64,000 nt of DNA from Aphrophora alni (Eukaryota > Arthropoda > Insecta > Hemiptera > Aphrophoridae): positions 96,209,291 to 96,273,290 of the forward strand of contig OY740773.1 of assembly GCA_963513935.1 (NCBI GenBank), read 5' to 3'. Below the pieces are notes generated by a model. The model did no database searches and was not told the origin of the DNA. It saw nothing but the letters and a program-made list of their open reading frames with translations. The translations under genes and the position numbers were made by a program. Shown here one piece after another: positions 42,501 through 52,609 of this stretch. The stretch's first letter is position 1. The number at the start of each line of letters is the position of its first letter.

Positions 42501-45433
42501 ATAATTGTATTTTGTCTTAAAGAACAATGTTACATAGTCCTCTTTGTATTGTAACACTCAGGTAATTTAAATTGTAAGTAAAATTATTGGTTTATTAGCT
42601 CTAAATGTCTTAAGGCTTGATAGTGTGCTTAGTGTGGGTAGCACATCGAATTCTCGTTGCTGTTATAATCAACCAGAGTTTATTACCAATTGTAGTTTTC
42701 ACGGGTCAACGTCGTAATTTTTGTCCCAAAAAATGAAAAACACAAACATAGCCAAATAAGAGTTTTTTTTTGTTTGTTTCTTAATCACATTTTGTCTTAC
42801 TTTTGTTCTATCTTACTTAGGACTGTTCAAACTTTGCTTTAGGCTTTTGTTCCTAATAATCATTCAGAGATTTAATTTCAAGCATGAATACGAATTTTCG
42901 ATTAAAGCATGTTATAACTATTGGAAGAACCTATCATTAACAATCCATCACCTACTTTAAGATCAGAAAAAAAACTACATATTTTCTAAGTTTTTCCAAT
43001 GGTTTATACATAAAATAGTACCGATCTCTACACTTATTATTACAGGTTTATTTCACCATTTCATTTGATTTTTAAAATTATTGAATGCTTAATAATGCTG
43101 TACACTACTCTGTGCAATGAACATAACATTTAAATACTTGAGTATTAATCCTGCTATAGAATATGATCTGATTGCTCTAACTGATAGATTTAAACTATAG
43201 TTCTTCAATATTTTGTAATTAAACCATTTTGAATGTTTCGCTTAACTATACACTGATCATGTACAGCAATTCCGTCCAGAATGGAACAACAGTTACCAGT
43301 TTCTTTATTTATAACAAGACAGCATTTTTATGAAAAAAAACCTAACCTCATGTTATTGTCAATTTATAAAACGTATATACATCACAAATCATAACAACAA
43401 ATGCAAATTGAAGGGCACCTTAAATGTACTTCCAAGCCTTATCATCGTACATTGCGATTATAGATCAAGGTGTATTATCCAGTAGTGTAAGTTTATTTAC
43501 TGTAACAGTTGTTCACAGTGTTTCTGAACTTTTCGTTGGATTTAACACTATTTTCTGACGTCGGTTAGTCCAAACCCGATTCCATTACTAACTAATTAGT
43601 TCAATCACGACTCTTGTTTTAATAATAAACCTAACCTAACCTATGTGTAGTAATTCTTACTACCACTAATCTAATATACAATTGTGATTACCAACAAATC
43701 ACCGAATAGGTTAAGTTAGGTCAATTTAACCGTGGCGTACTAGATGTGGAGTGTAAAACAATGTGAAGAAAGTGAGTTGTACGTTTGAAATGGCTATTTT
43801 AAAGTAGTTTCAAAAATTTTTGTTGGTTGAAAAACTTGTTCAAACGTGGAACTTGTAGGCCCCTTTATCGGTTTGGTAAAAATATCATTTCCATTGTAAA
43901 AGCTTGAACTGTAACATAAACATTCACATAATTTTGAAAAAGTATTGCTGATACCATTTCTGGATATTATAATGCAACTAGGTCATCTATTTTTGAAAGT
44001 AACACATAATAACAACTTCATATACAAATTGACCTCTTGGTTACGTAGTGTCATGTATAGTGTCATGTATAGTAAAGTGTTTGTTCGTGTTGTTGCCAAA
44101 AATGTGAAAGATTGGACTGTAAAAAAATATTAAAATAAATTAATAGAGAAACTCCATTATGTAAATATGAGTGGTTATTATTTTTATTAACATATATTTT
44201 CTAAAACATCTTAAGCTTTTAGTGTTATGTATGTTCAGTAGAAAATGAAACTATATGAGATGGAATACCCTGAAGTATACTGAACCCAGAAATGATGATT
44301 TTAGAACATAGCATACATTATCTACATTTAGTGATTCATTTAATGGCATTCATAACGTTTAGATATTTGTTCCTATGGTTTAAAATGTACTACGAAGTAT
44401 TTTTTACCCATATTTCCGTTTTTCTTTCAGTTATAAAACAAATTATATTTCGTAATGTCCAGCAATAGCAATATTATTTCTTTTAATTTGATTGTAAAAC
44501 TAATGACATTCGACATATCTGACACCCAATATTTCAAATGTCCAACACGTTGTATTAGTGTAGTAAAAAGTTACCATTCAGTATATGGACTTCAAAAATG
44601 TTCATTTGTGTATTTTACACTGACACATATATATATATATATATATATATATTTTTTTTATTGTTGAAAATCGAAAAGGAGAGATCCACATTATTTGAAA
44701 ATTAGTTTTATTTGATCTAGTTTGTTTAAAATACAGGAGAGCAATATTAGATATATGTAGAAGTAAATAATATAAACACTACACATCTTCTCACACACAC
44801 AAATACAAAAGGCGGACAATACATTTTGTTTGGGTCCTTCCTATTATATGGCAAAACTCTTCATATGCTACTTATTACATGTAAGAATGTAATATAGGCT
44901 GTACATATAAACATGTTTGTTAAACAATTGCGAGTTCTATATAATGCTAAGAGAACTAACGTTACACCCAACCCTTAGTTGTTCTTGATAAGGGAGTTTT
45001 TACTATGCCTGAAACATATGATGAACTGTAACAAAAGAAAAAACAGTTTTAATAAGCTGGCGCAAACATTATACACATTTTTACGTGTCCACAGATTGAG
45101 TGAATACTGTAGATTAGGAAACATTTAGTGAGGTTGAATAATTTTAGTGAAACAAATTCCATTTTGATGAAATTCAGACCATTCACAACCTTTTACATAA
45201 ACTTCAAAATCATTCTCTCCTGTGTCATCTTATCCTCTCCTTTAAGATGAGTTGACTTAAATAAAATCACCCCCTGTTATATACAATCCAAAATTTGAAC
45301 CCACCTGTTTTACCGACAATGCGGGACTAAAATACGACACAAAGACTGATAAAATTCTGAAAATAGTCTGAGATTTTATCCTGCGTGTTTATAACGTCAA
45401 TCAAAAACCATAGAAAATTTTTTTTGTTTTACT
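42501..45433. other. AT-rich non-coding stretch and 3' flank of the 45.4-kb gene
   Basis: No coding exon recognised. It includes (TA)n at 44625-44652 and a 14-bp direct repeat near 44048 ('gtgtcatgtatagt' twice). The part just below 45434 is the likely 3' untranslated region of the minus-strand gene. Confidence 0.5.
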
Positions 45434-45592
45434 TTAACTCCAATCATCCAGCTCTATTTCCTCAAGGAGTCTCTTCTCCTCAAATTCTTCATCATTCTCC
45501 ATCATTTTTAATCTTTCTTTAACTCTTACGTATCTTTGATTAAAATGATACCGTAGTTCTTCGATGGCATCATTAAGCTCGTCATATATAAC
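45434..45592 (-). CDS. Terminal coding exon of an unidentified coiled-coil-like protein
   Basis: An acceptor (TTGTAG) at 45594-45593 opens 53 codons: VIYDELNDAIEELRYHFNQR, YVRVKERLKMMENDEEFEEK, RLLEEIELDDWS, then TAA. Unlike chance frames in this DNA it is highly charged, rich in Glu, Lys, Arg and Leu, and ends in an acidic tail with a final Trp-Ser. It looks like a helical or coiled-coil C-terminus. I do not recognise the family. Joined to the upstream exon through the 7-nt exon at 45740-45746 it stays in frame; joined directly it would be out of frame and soon hit stops. Confidence 0.7.
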   Translation of the reverse strand, partial: VIYDELNDAIEELRYHFNQRYVRVKERLKMMENDEEFEEKRLLEEIELDDWS

Positions 45593-46506
45593 CTACAATA
45601 TCAATTGGAACAATTATATAAATATTGCTTAACAATTAAATATTTGTATTTGGTAGTATTATTAATTGTCCAAGTGTTATAGCTTGCCCTAAACCATATC
45701 TATCCCTCCTTTCTTACAGAACAAATATTAAATATGTACCTCACAGCTGAAGAGATAGAGAGCGAATGACGTTTAAACAAATTTATTTCCAAATAAAACT
45801 AGTGTAGCTGCTCTCGAAATACATTTAGCACCTAAACTAACAATCAATCACTCATCATTACCAACACAATACATTTCGAGTTCAAATTAAGTTTTGTAAA
45901 TGTGCCACACTATCCGTTATGTTTCTATTTAATTAGGCGCAAAGAAAATATTTTTGTACAACACCTTAAACTAGTTTATTGGTCCAAAACATCAGTTGAT
46001 AAATTAAAATATGATGGGTGTTTATGTAGTGTTTGTAGAATAACAAAATCTACTTCTGATGATAATCTGTGTGTTTTCTGTTATATCATTAAATAGAGTT
46101 ATTTTGCACTATTAGAAAGTTTTAATAAAACGTGAGTTTTATGCGCTTAATTAAAAAATAATTAAGAATTAATGTATAATTAAGCAGTCTAAAGTAGCAG
46201 GAATTTTAGTATTTTAAATATCACATGTAAGTCTCTTTTGTTATTTGTGAATGATATATTTTTTTAATAATAAGAAAGTTATCTAAATTTAAAATAAGTG
46301 GGTGAGTGTTTTGAAAATTCTTCCTACAAGTGAAGAATACATTGGGCCTATGTGCAGACATTTTAAATAATCAACCAATATCAATAAACAAAATTCGTAA
46401 TATATATCATATTATCCGATCTGTTGTAATGTTTTATCATTTACTTTATCCCTGCTTAATAATCAAGAGAGTTAACACATTTTTTTTTTTTTTTTAAATA
46501 ACTTAC
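45593..46506 (-). other. Introns between the exons of the 45-46 kb gene
   Basis: If the microexon is used there are two introns, of about 760 nt (46506-45747) and about 147 nt (45739-45593), both GT-AG. The 64-aa plus-strand frame at 45902-46096 lies in the larger intron and has no recognisable domain. An A-run at about 46480-46497 (on the transcribed strand) lies close behind the upstream donor. Confidence 0.45.
45740..45746 (-). CDS. Candidate 7-nt microexon (CTGTGAG)
   Basis: It is preceded by an excellent pyrimidine-rich acceptor (CGCTCTCTATCTCTTCAG) and followed by a GTACAT donor. The upstream exon ends in phase with two bases (AA), and the microexon adds C-TGT-GAG, giving Asn-Cys-Glu. 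That hands over in phase 0 to the terminal exon (GTT-ATA...). The fit of 1+6 bases is exactly what is needed to restore frame. If the GTACAT donor were not used, the frame would end six codons on (NCEVHI-stop), which would make this an alternative last exon. Confidence 0.5.
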
Positions 46507-46575
46507 TTCAATTGGGCAGTCTTTTTCTTTTTGCTTTTAACCATTTCTTGAAGTTGTGATAACGTATACCCACTC
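46507..46575 (-). CDS. Internal exon of the same minus-strand gene
   Basis: A TCTAACAG acceptor (AG at 46577-46576) and a perfect GTAAGT donor (46506-46501) bound 69 nt. Only one frame is open: SGYTLSQLQEMVKSKKKKTA, then Gln-Leu and two bases of the next codon. The peptide is helical and basic. It is faintly reminiscent of coiled-coil ciliary proteins such as IFT81, but I would not name it on this basis. Upstream exons were not found between here and the promoter-like block at about 47.55 kb. Confidence 0.65.
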
Positions 46576-46579
46576 CTGT

Positions 46580-47540
46580 TAGAATAGTAAAGAAAAATAC
46601 TGTAATTAATGTTAAAACAAAAATAATTCTTAATCAATTCATTTACAACATATTTTATACACTTCGTGATTTAATATATTATAACAAATTTAACATAGAC
46701 ACATTTATAGAATTTAACTTTTTCATTAATTATTTCATTATAAAATTTGTTTAAAAATCTTTTACAATATAAAACCAATTATTGTCCAAATCTGTTGCAC
46801 TTTATACTTATACACTAACGTCTTAACCTACTACTTATTCTAAGTACATAGTTAAAATAAAATTCTAATTCTACCATGTCTTAACCTAAATAAAGAAATA
46901 AGAGTGCATCATATTTTTACTTTTAAATTATTTACTATTAATTTATTATTATAAAATGCTCCGGCTAACTGAAATGTACTATTAATTTTATTTCTCTTTA
47001 CGGGTTCGTGAGGTTCTTTGGTGACTATAATTTACATATAAAATAGAATTTGGTGATAGTTTATTTAATTGAGATTGTCCATTAATTTTTACTTATTACT
47101 TGGAAGTTTTTCACTGCTCCTATGTTCCTTGTTCCGTGCACGTGGTTCCCGTGTAGACTGGCTGTAGATGGATCGATTTGCCTTGATCTTTTCGACGAAT
47201 CTTCTTTTCTTCTTACACTTATTTCTCACTCACTTTCGTGACGACGATTACTTTAATTTAGTGTATTAATATTCCTGTTCAAACACTTTTATAACGACGC
47301 AATTTATCACACACTTCTATGACGACGATTACTTTTAAACTTATAACGACGATTATCTTTTAAACTATTCTTCGGAGATTATTATTAATACTTATACAAA
47401 AAAACGACGCAGATACTATTTTATTTTGGCGTTTGATCTCGGCTAATCTTTCACAACGATCTTCTTTTCTACTAAAGAAACACTTGCTCCGGAACTCCCT
47501 CCTTCAATCAGTAACAACCAAAAAGAAAAGAACGAAAGAA
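46580..47540 (-). other. Transcribed-looking leader with degenerate AATCGTCGT repeats
   Basis: Between the promoter-like block and the 46.5-kb exon there is no long open frame. 47215-47365 contains at least four copies (minus-strand sense) of a motif close to 'AATCGTCGTYA' or 'GCGTCGTTATAA', spaced 30-60 bp apart. This could be an untranslated leader plus intron of the gene downstream, or the R-U5 part of an LTR. Confidence 0.35.
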
Positions 47541-47672
47541 TCTCGTGCGCCTCTCTTCCACCCCTATATATAAGTTCTAATTTCAAATGCTTTCTCCCGA
47601 TCCTCTTCCTTCATTGGCTTATTTTATATCTTGTACGTTATTTCGAGGCCGACGCAATTTCTTTCATTGGTT
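47535..47672 (-). promoter_or_regulatory. Minus-strand promoter: two CCAAT boxes, TATA box, initiator
   Basis: Read leftward there are CCAAT at 47670-47666 and again at 47617-47613. A TATATATA box follows at 47572-47565, then about 25-30 nt later a GAGATTCTTTC initiator-like site near 47540. Spacing is right for an RNA polymerase II core promoter, and GC content is higher than in the surroundings. It lies about 1 kb upstream of the minus-strand exons at 46.5 kb. The layout is also very like the promoter in the LTR-like segment at 13.17 kb, so it may come from an LTR. Confidence 0.5.
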
Positions 47673-47864
47673 TTATGGCCTGCCGAGCACTGACCTTTTG
47701 GGAGCCCTCTATTTCGTTATAATATATAGTCCTATTGTCTATAAATATTTGTAGATATCCAAAATGATTCCTTACAATTCTGAATAGAGTATCATATTTA
47801 GAATATCTTTAAAAATATGACCAACATGTCATTAATGTTCTGAAATCGGGATTGGCCGGTAACA

Positions 47865-48375
47865 TAATACAGAGTGTTTATGTAATGCGCAGAGATAATT
47901 CAGGGGTCGTTATATGGGTTAAAGAAAAGAAAATCTTTTCTATAAACACTCGTATGGAACGCTTCTTTTACAAGCTATCTGCCCCTTTTTTTTACTAAAT
48001 ATATATATATATATATATCTAGAACGGCGCAAGGAATTGAGTTGAAATTGTACACTATGTCAATACATAATTTGAAAATCAACTTGTTCCAAGAAATCCG
48101 TTTCAAAATGGCGGTTATTAAAAAATGTTAAATTAACGTCATTTTAAAATGGATTATTGGAACTTTTTTTTTTTTCAAACTTGGTCTTCATATTCATAAG
48201 CGCCGTGGAATATTAAAAAAAAAAATTGCTTCAGCCGTTCTAGAGATACATATTATACAGTAAACAAAAAAAAAGCGTTCGCGGACAAATGTTTATTGGA
48301 ACGTTTTTCTTTATTTTTATCAATATTACCACTCCCTGAATTATTTCCGCGTATTAGAGAAACAACCTGATATAA
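47865..48375. mobile_element. Foldback MITE, ~510 bp
   Basis: The ends are inverted copies of each other: 47878-47985 ('ataattcagggg...' then 'aaagaaaa' and 'gaacgctt.ttttt') matches the reverse complement of 48265-48373. Inside, 'ctagaacggc' at 48020 is mirrored by 'gccgttctag' at 48235. No coding capacity. A non-autonomous DNA transposon is the simplest explanation. The target-site duplication is not clear. Confidence 0.75.
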
Positions 48376-49478
48376 AAACAGTTTCTTCTCGCTTCAATAG
48401 TGTCAGTGTCTTGGCCCTAGTGGGCCAATTAGATGTATGTATGTGAAAGACCATACACTAGGCCGGACCTTATAACTAGGGGAATACCACATTTTCTTTT
48501 GAAATCACGGTTCGAAATTACAATTTTGAAAATAATTTCTTTATTTGTCATTGTAGAATGGTGTGATTGGTACCAATTACGTGCAATTTAAATCTGGAAA
48601 ATTTAATCTAATTTAGTGTGTTATAATTTGTAAAAAAAGACTAGATATAATAAAAAAAATTGTTTTAAAAAAGCCGTTAATTTGTTATTTTCAATTCGAC
48701 TTTTCTGGATTTCAATAAGGTTCTGTGTGAGCAGAATATAGTCCGTAAAACACATTTTGTGTTCATTGGATTTAGTGGCCGCTATCGTGCTTACGTACAG
48801 ACGGCAACGACTATGGATTGTTGTCAAAATCATTCAATCTATGTTCTGAGGCCATGAAAAGTTGTTACCAGTCACGAAGCGGTGATCAAAATTTGTTGTG
48901 ATTACGAAACTTCATATACTGATTAAAAACACTACCCAATTATCAATCTTTTTCAATGGAACCACACAGTTAGTCATAAACCACAGTTTTTTAAAATTTA
49001 TTTATTTTTTTATAAATTGTTAAAGACTTGAGGATGTCAATTATTCCCGCAACAGTCGTAAGAGAATCTGCACAAATCAATTTAAAATTGCTGTTCCACT
49101 CTGAATATAGTTTCAAAATGATTATATATTATTTAACATTTAATATTACAATGCTGTAATTATAATTATACACTCAAATGCCTTTAATTATTTGTTTCAC
49201 TCATGCGCACTGTTGCAGTAGTAGATATTCTGTTAAGTAATTCCATTGAACTTTATGCTTAATAAACTAAATAATATCTCTTACATCTTAATGACGATAC
49301 TAAATTAACTGAAATCTAGAACTCTAACAACTTATTTTATTATCAACAATATAAAGACGTAGTTACTATTGTATTAAATATCTCAAAGCTTCGCTTATAA
49401 GCTGCTTGAACATGGTACACCGAATAACTTGTATAAGGAATTCCACAGTTTTTAAAGGTAAAAAATATCAGAATTGTT
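48376..49478. other. AT-rich non-coding stretch, nothing recognised
   Basis: The only frame of note (48621-48833, minus) has no recognisable domain. Confidence 0.5.
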
Positions 49479-49479
49479 A

Positions 49480-49668
49480 AACTTTAACGTGTTTATTTGA
49501 TTCTGTCTCTAATGGATTACAAGTGGTACACAATCTGTATATCAAATTAAATTATTTAATTGTATCTCCTACATTAACTTTTAAGACAATTAAATAATTT
49601 AATTTGATATACAGATCGTGTACCATTTGTAATCCATTAGAGACAGAATCAAAAAAGCACGTTAAAGT
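49480..49668. repeat. Near-perfect 84-bp inverted repeat with 22-nt loop (hairpin)
   Basis: 49480-49563 pairs with 49585-49668 with only about five mismatches. Among the shared blocks are 'aatggattaca' / 'tgtaatccatt' and 'tgtatatcaaattaaat' with its complement. The loop is about 49564-49584. It sits directly beside an AC microsatellite. It could be a MITE-type palindrome, a recent inverted duplication, or a hairpin RNA precursor. Confidence 0.93.
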
Positions 49669-49671
49669 TGT

Positions 49672-49672
49672 A

Positions 49673-49751
<79 letters not shown>
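49672..49751. repeat. (TA)n-(CA)n microsatellite
   Basis: A short TATATATA followed by about 70 bp of pure CA. The 66-aa poly(Cys-Val) frame on the minus strand is a product of the repeat. Confidence 0.97.
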
Positions 49752-49753
<2 letters not shown>

Positions 49754-49919
49754 GTATTTAATTAAAAGAAAATTATTTACAGAGAAAAAATATTTTTCGT
49801 TTTAGTACGGTTGTTTGTTTTTTAACCTCAAAAATGTATGAATTTCATAATAGGGTAATTTAATTTAATATTGTACTACTGATTTTATAGCTAAAGATAA
49901 GAAAAACTTTATATAAACA

Positions 49920-51120
49920 TAGATCCGAAAACGTTTCGTTTTGCGTTTCTCTGCCACAATTTGCATCTCTCACAATTGAAAATTATATGTTTTGGGGTCT
50001 CCTCATCCTTCCTGCACAGTCTATACGCAGTTTCGCTGTGATATGCTCCAACGCTGTGCAAATCCACTATCAGACCACAGTGTCCCGTAATAACTCCCGT
50101 AATCAGTCTCAGTTATTCCCCACTTCGGGTCATTATCGTCTTCTCAGGATTACCTGAGGGGGTGTCCTTAAGTAATGATTTACTATAGTTGTGCCCTTAA
50201 AGGCTTCGCCATCTTGTCTGGTGTTGTGCATAAACCTACCTGTTTATGGCTACTTGGCCAGACACACGGATATTCCTACAGCTGGATCAAGACTTACAAA
50301 CTCTAATGAAGTTTCACATCAACTCCCTTATGCACCGGCACCCAGTGCAAAATTACCCAGTTTTCCAGGGATAAAGCGTTGAGGTTCCCCCGGCATTCCC
50401 ACACTAACCTAGATTTTATATTATTAAGTGGATTGATATCCACTTACTAATATCTCTATATATGTTGATACGGTTTTCTTTAGAGCCGCACTACAAACTT
50501 TCCTATATACATTCATTTATGTCGATAATCTCGGTCTGAAAAACTGTGGCATACAAGGGAAAGGAACGGTTCAACCTCAAACACAGCCCATTTACCCCGG
50601 CACCAGTACCTACCGTTGTCTGTAAAACCGTCGGTATACCACACTAGGTTTTCCGTGTTTCCTAGAACTCGATTTTCGTCCCCATGGTTCATTGCAATTT
50701 CAAAAGGTCTTTAATTTTTGTATCTGGATGATATCCTATCGGTACCCATACTAAAAATCGGGTGGCAATTTTTTTCAGTAATTCTAACATTCCCCATACG
50801 TGAGTTTCTCCAGACTCCTCTGCAACTCAGCCAGTAGGCTGCATTTCTTGCTTCCGCTATAATGTACAGGTCAATGGGTGGAAGACCGAGCAATATGTCC
50901 ATTGTAGCGGTTGGTGTAGTGGACATGGCCACTTTTGCGCATAGACATGCCAACCTCTGGAAGTTATTGTTTTGGCACTACTCACTCCCAACCCACCACA
51001 CTACCGCCGAATTACTCATCATAGGTCGTATACTACCAGTGTAATTGTATCTCAAAATTGCTGGTCTTAGTCCCAAGTTCTGCTTATTGCCATTCTGCCA
51101 TTAGCGATTTATTGGCTCAT
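49920..51120 (-). mobile_element. Truncated non-LTR retrotransposon (Jockey/R1-like): RT thumb, RNase H and C-terminal Cys-rich end
   Basis: Read leftward from about 51075: GLRPAILRYNYTGSIRPMMS, then VVWWVGSE, then a stop. Next come RLACLCAKVAMSTTPTATMD and ILLGLPPIDLYIIAEARNAA, the thumb-region hallmark of Jockey/R1/LOA-type RTs (usual form LACLCITGAM.TTPTAAME.LLGLPPL). Then VWYTDGFTDNG, the first RNase H motif (TDG), at about 50640. Near 50110-49940 are TGHCGLIVDLHSVGAYHSET and CRKDEETPKHIIFNC, the usual ORF2 C-terminus. Stops and frameshifts occur throughout. The RT palm, endonuclease and ORF1 are missing, as expected for a 5'-truncated insertion. The segment is GC-richer than its flanks. 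Confidence 0.88.
50711..50953 (-). pseudogene. Longest open piece of the non-LTR RT thumb
   Basis: An 80-residue frame holds the CAKVAMSTTPTATMDILLGL block and EARNAAYWLSCRGVWRNSRM, as in Jockey/R1-like ORF2 proteins. The frame is closed upstream only by a single TAG after VWWVGSE, so decay is moderate. The plus-strand frames at 50191-50382 and 50862-51044 are shadows of this element. Confidence 0.85.
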
Positions 51121-51239
51121 TCCATAGCGAGCCTCAAGTGCGAATTCCAGGTTAGATTTATATCCTTGGAAATACATAAGATATTGAGTGAAGTTTCGGT
51201 AAAGGTGAACCTGTTATTAAGTTATCCTTTTACCTAACA

Positions 51240-51735
51240 TGTTAGAAAAGTATAATGTTATTTTTAAATTTTCAAAATGGCGCCCGTTAAAAATGCTCAA
51301 CGCGTTTTATTTGGATAACCATTATCATTACAAAATGTGCCCAAAATACAAAATATTTTTTTTAGTTTAACGAAAAATTAAAATCTACTTTTAGTTCAAG
51401 TATAAATTTATCGACAAAAAACGAAAAACAAAATTTCTTGTTAATTATTTACAACACGCAAGAAAACCCTAAACAAAAATATTATTGACCTATGATAATA
51501 ATAATATCATAATCCATTTTTCAAAAATGTTACAAATATGATGTTGTTTTCCTTAACACTTGTCTCTTGTAAATATTTTGTAATGTTAATGATTTTAGAG
51601 ATGACCAAATACAGAATTGTATACGACCGCCATTTTGTAAAATATGTAAAAAATAGTGTTGGTATTTTGGTATACCGGTAAAAGTTACTTTATAAATATG
51701 TGTATCAAGTCTTCTTAATTTTATATTTTTCATAA
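51240..51735. repeat. Possible second foldback MITE
   Basis: 'ttttcaaaatggcgcccg' at about 51270 is roughly mirrored by 'cgaccgccattttgtaaaa' at about 51625, with an AT-rich centre. The AAAATGGCG block also occurs within the MITE at 47.87-48.37 kb (near 48105), so the two may be related. Pairing is imperfect outside this block. Confidence 0.4.
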
Positions 51736-52465
51736 ACATAGGATTTTATACAAAATTAAAAAGACTTGAATTTTGATTAAAATTTGTTACACATATTTAA
51801 ATAAATTTGAACCCACAATAATTAGGAACAACTACGTCTAATATTGTCCACGTGCAAACAGTTTACATCTCATCCAGTAAGAGTAGAATTAAATGGGATT
51901 AGATGATGTTATCTCCACTTCCACCCTCCGAGAATAATTTGAATCCGCCAATTATGCCTGGTGTCATTTTGACGGCAAGAACGGAGAAGGAATTAAACCC
52001 TCACCTCGTGAACTTGTTTATAAATAATGGAATAATTAAAGTGTAACGACGAATTTTGCCATATTTGCAACCTATATAAATAAAACTGAACGGTTAAATG
52101 TGTTGCTAAGCTCAAAACTCGAGAACGACTGGAACAATTGTTTTGAAATTTTGCATAGTAATTCAGGTTAACCTCAAGAAGCTTTTAAACCAATAATTGA
52201 AGTCATAGGATGTTGCGGCTTTGCTCCAATAGCCTTCAAAGTCACCATATTATTGTTATGGAAAATGATTTGTTGTGATTTTATTTGTTGAACAAAATAT
52301 TTAAGATATTGTTTATATAACTGTAATATGTAAACATATTTTACATGGAGGTTATCTTGATATACTTAGTAGTGCGTGTTATATTCCACAATTTTATGTA
52401 GTTCATCGATTTATGTTTGGTTGTGGTTGGTTTGTTTTTTGTGTGTGTGTTTACATTTTGTGTTT
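51736..52465. other. Non-coding stretch
   Basis: No gene recognised. 51890-52020 is somewhat less AT-rich. 'gctcaaaactcgagaacgactgg' near 52110 resembles repeat-type sequence but has no partner in the window. Confidence 0.4.
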
Positions 52466-52479
52466 TTACTCAGTTCAAG

Positions 52480-52600
52480 ACTCATGCCGCCTATAATGCA
52501 CAGGCGTATCAATTTGTGTTCAATAACTCGAACTGTTAGAGACCAAGCTAATTTTCAGTCTAATCGGACTGTACAGCAACGGAAGAGCGAAATGAATTGA
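52480..52600 (+). pseudogene. Possible fragment of a Helitron-type protein N-terminus
   Basis: A frame reads MPPIMHRRINLCSITRTVRD, then QANFQSNRTVQQRKSEMN before a stop. It is basic and Arg/Gln-rich, with an order (RR.L...TR..R.QAN..SNRT..QR..E.N) that recalls the start of arthropod Helitron helicase proteins. The match is short and from memory of the general pattern only. No helicase or Rep motif follows. The frame at 52783-52971 downstream is unrecognised. Confidence 0.28.
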
Positions 52601-52609
52601 AAGGATTCG

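Noticed and set aside
46507..46575. Naming the 45-46 kb gene as IFT81
   Set aside because: The resemblance of the short exon to IFT81-type coiled coils is faint, and the terminal exon does not fit the IFT81 C-terminus as I know it.
45434..46575. Treating the 45-46 kb exons and the 2.3-kb ZCWPW exon as one gene on the minus strand
   Set aside because: The 45-kb part ends in a stop codon before reaching 2.3 kb, so the two cannot be one protein.
50191..51044. Plus-strand frames of 60-63 aa
   Set aside because: Antisense shadows of the non-LTR retrotransposon tail.
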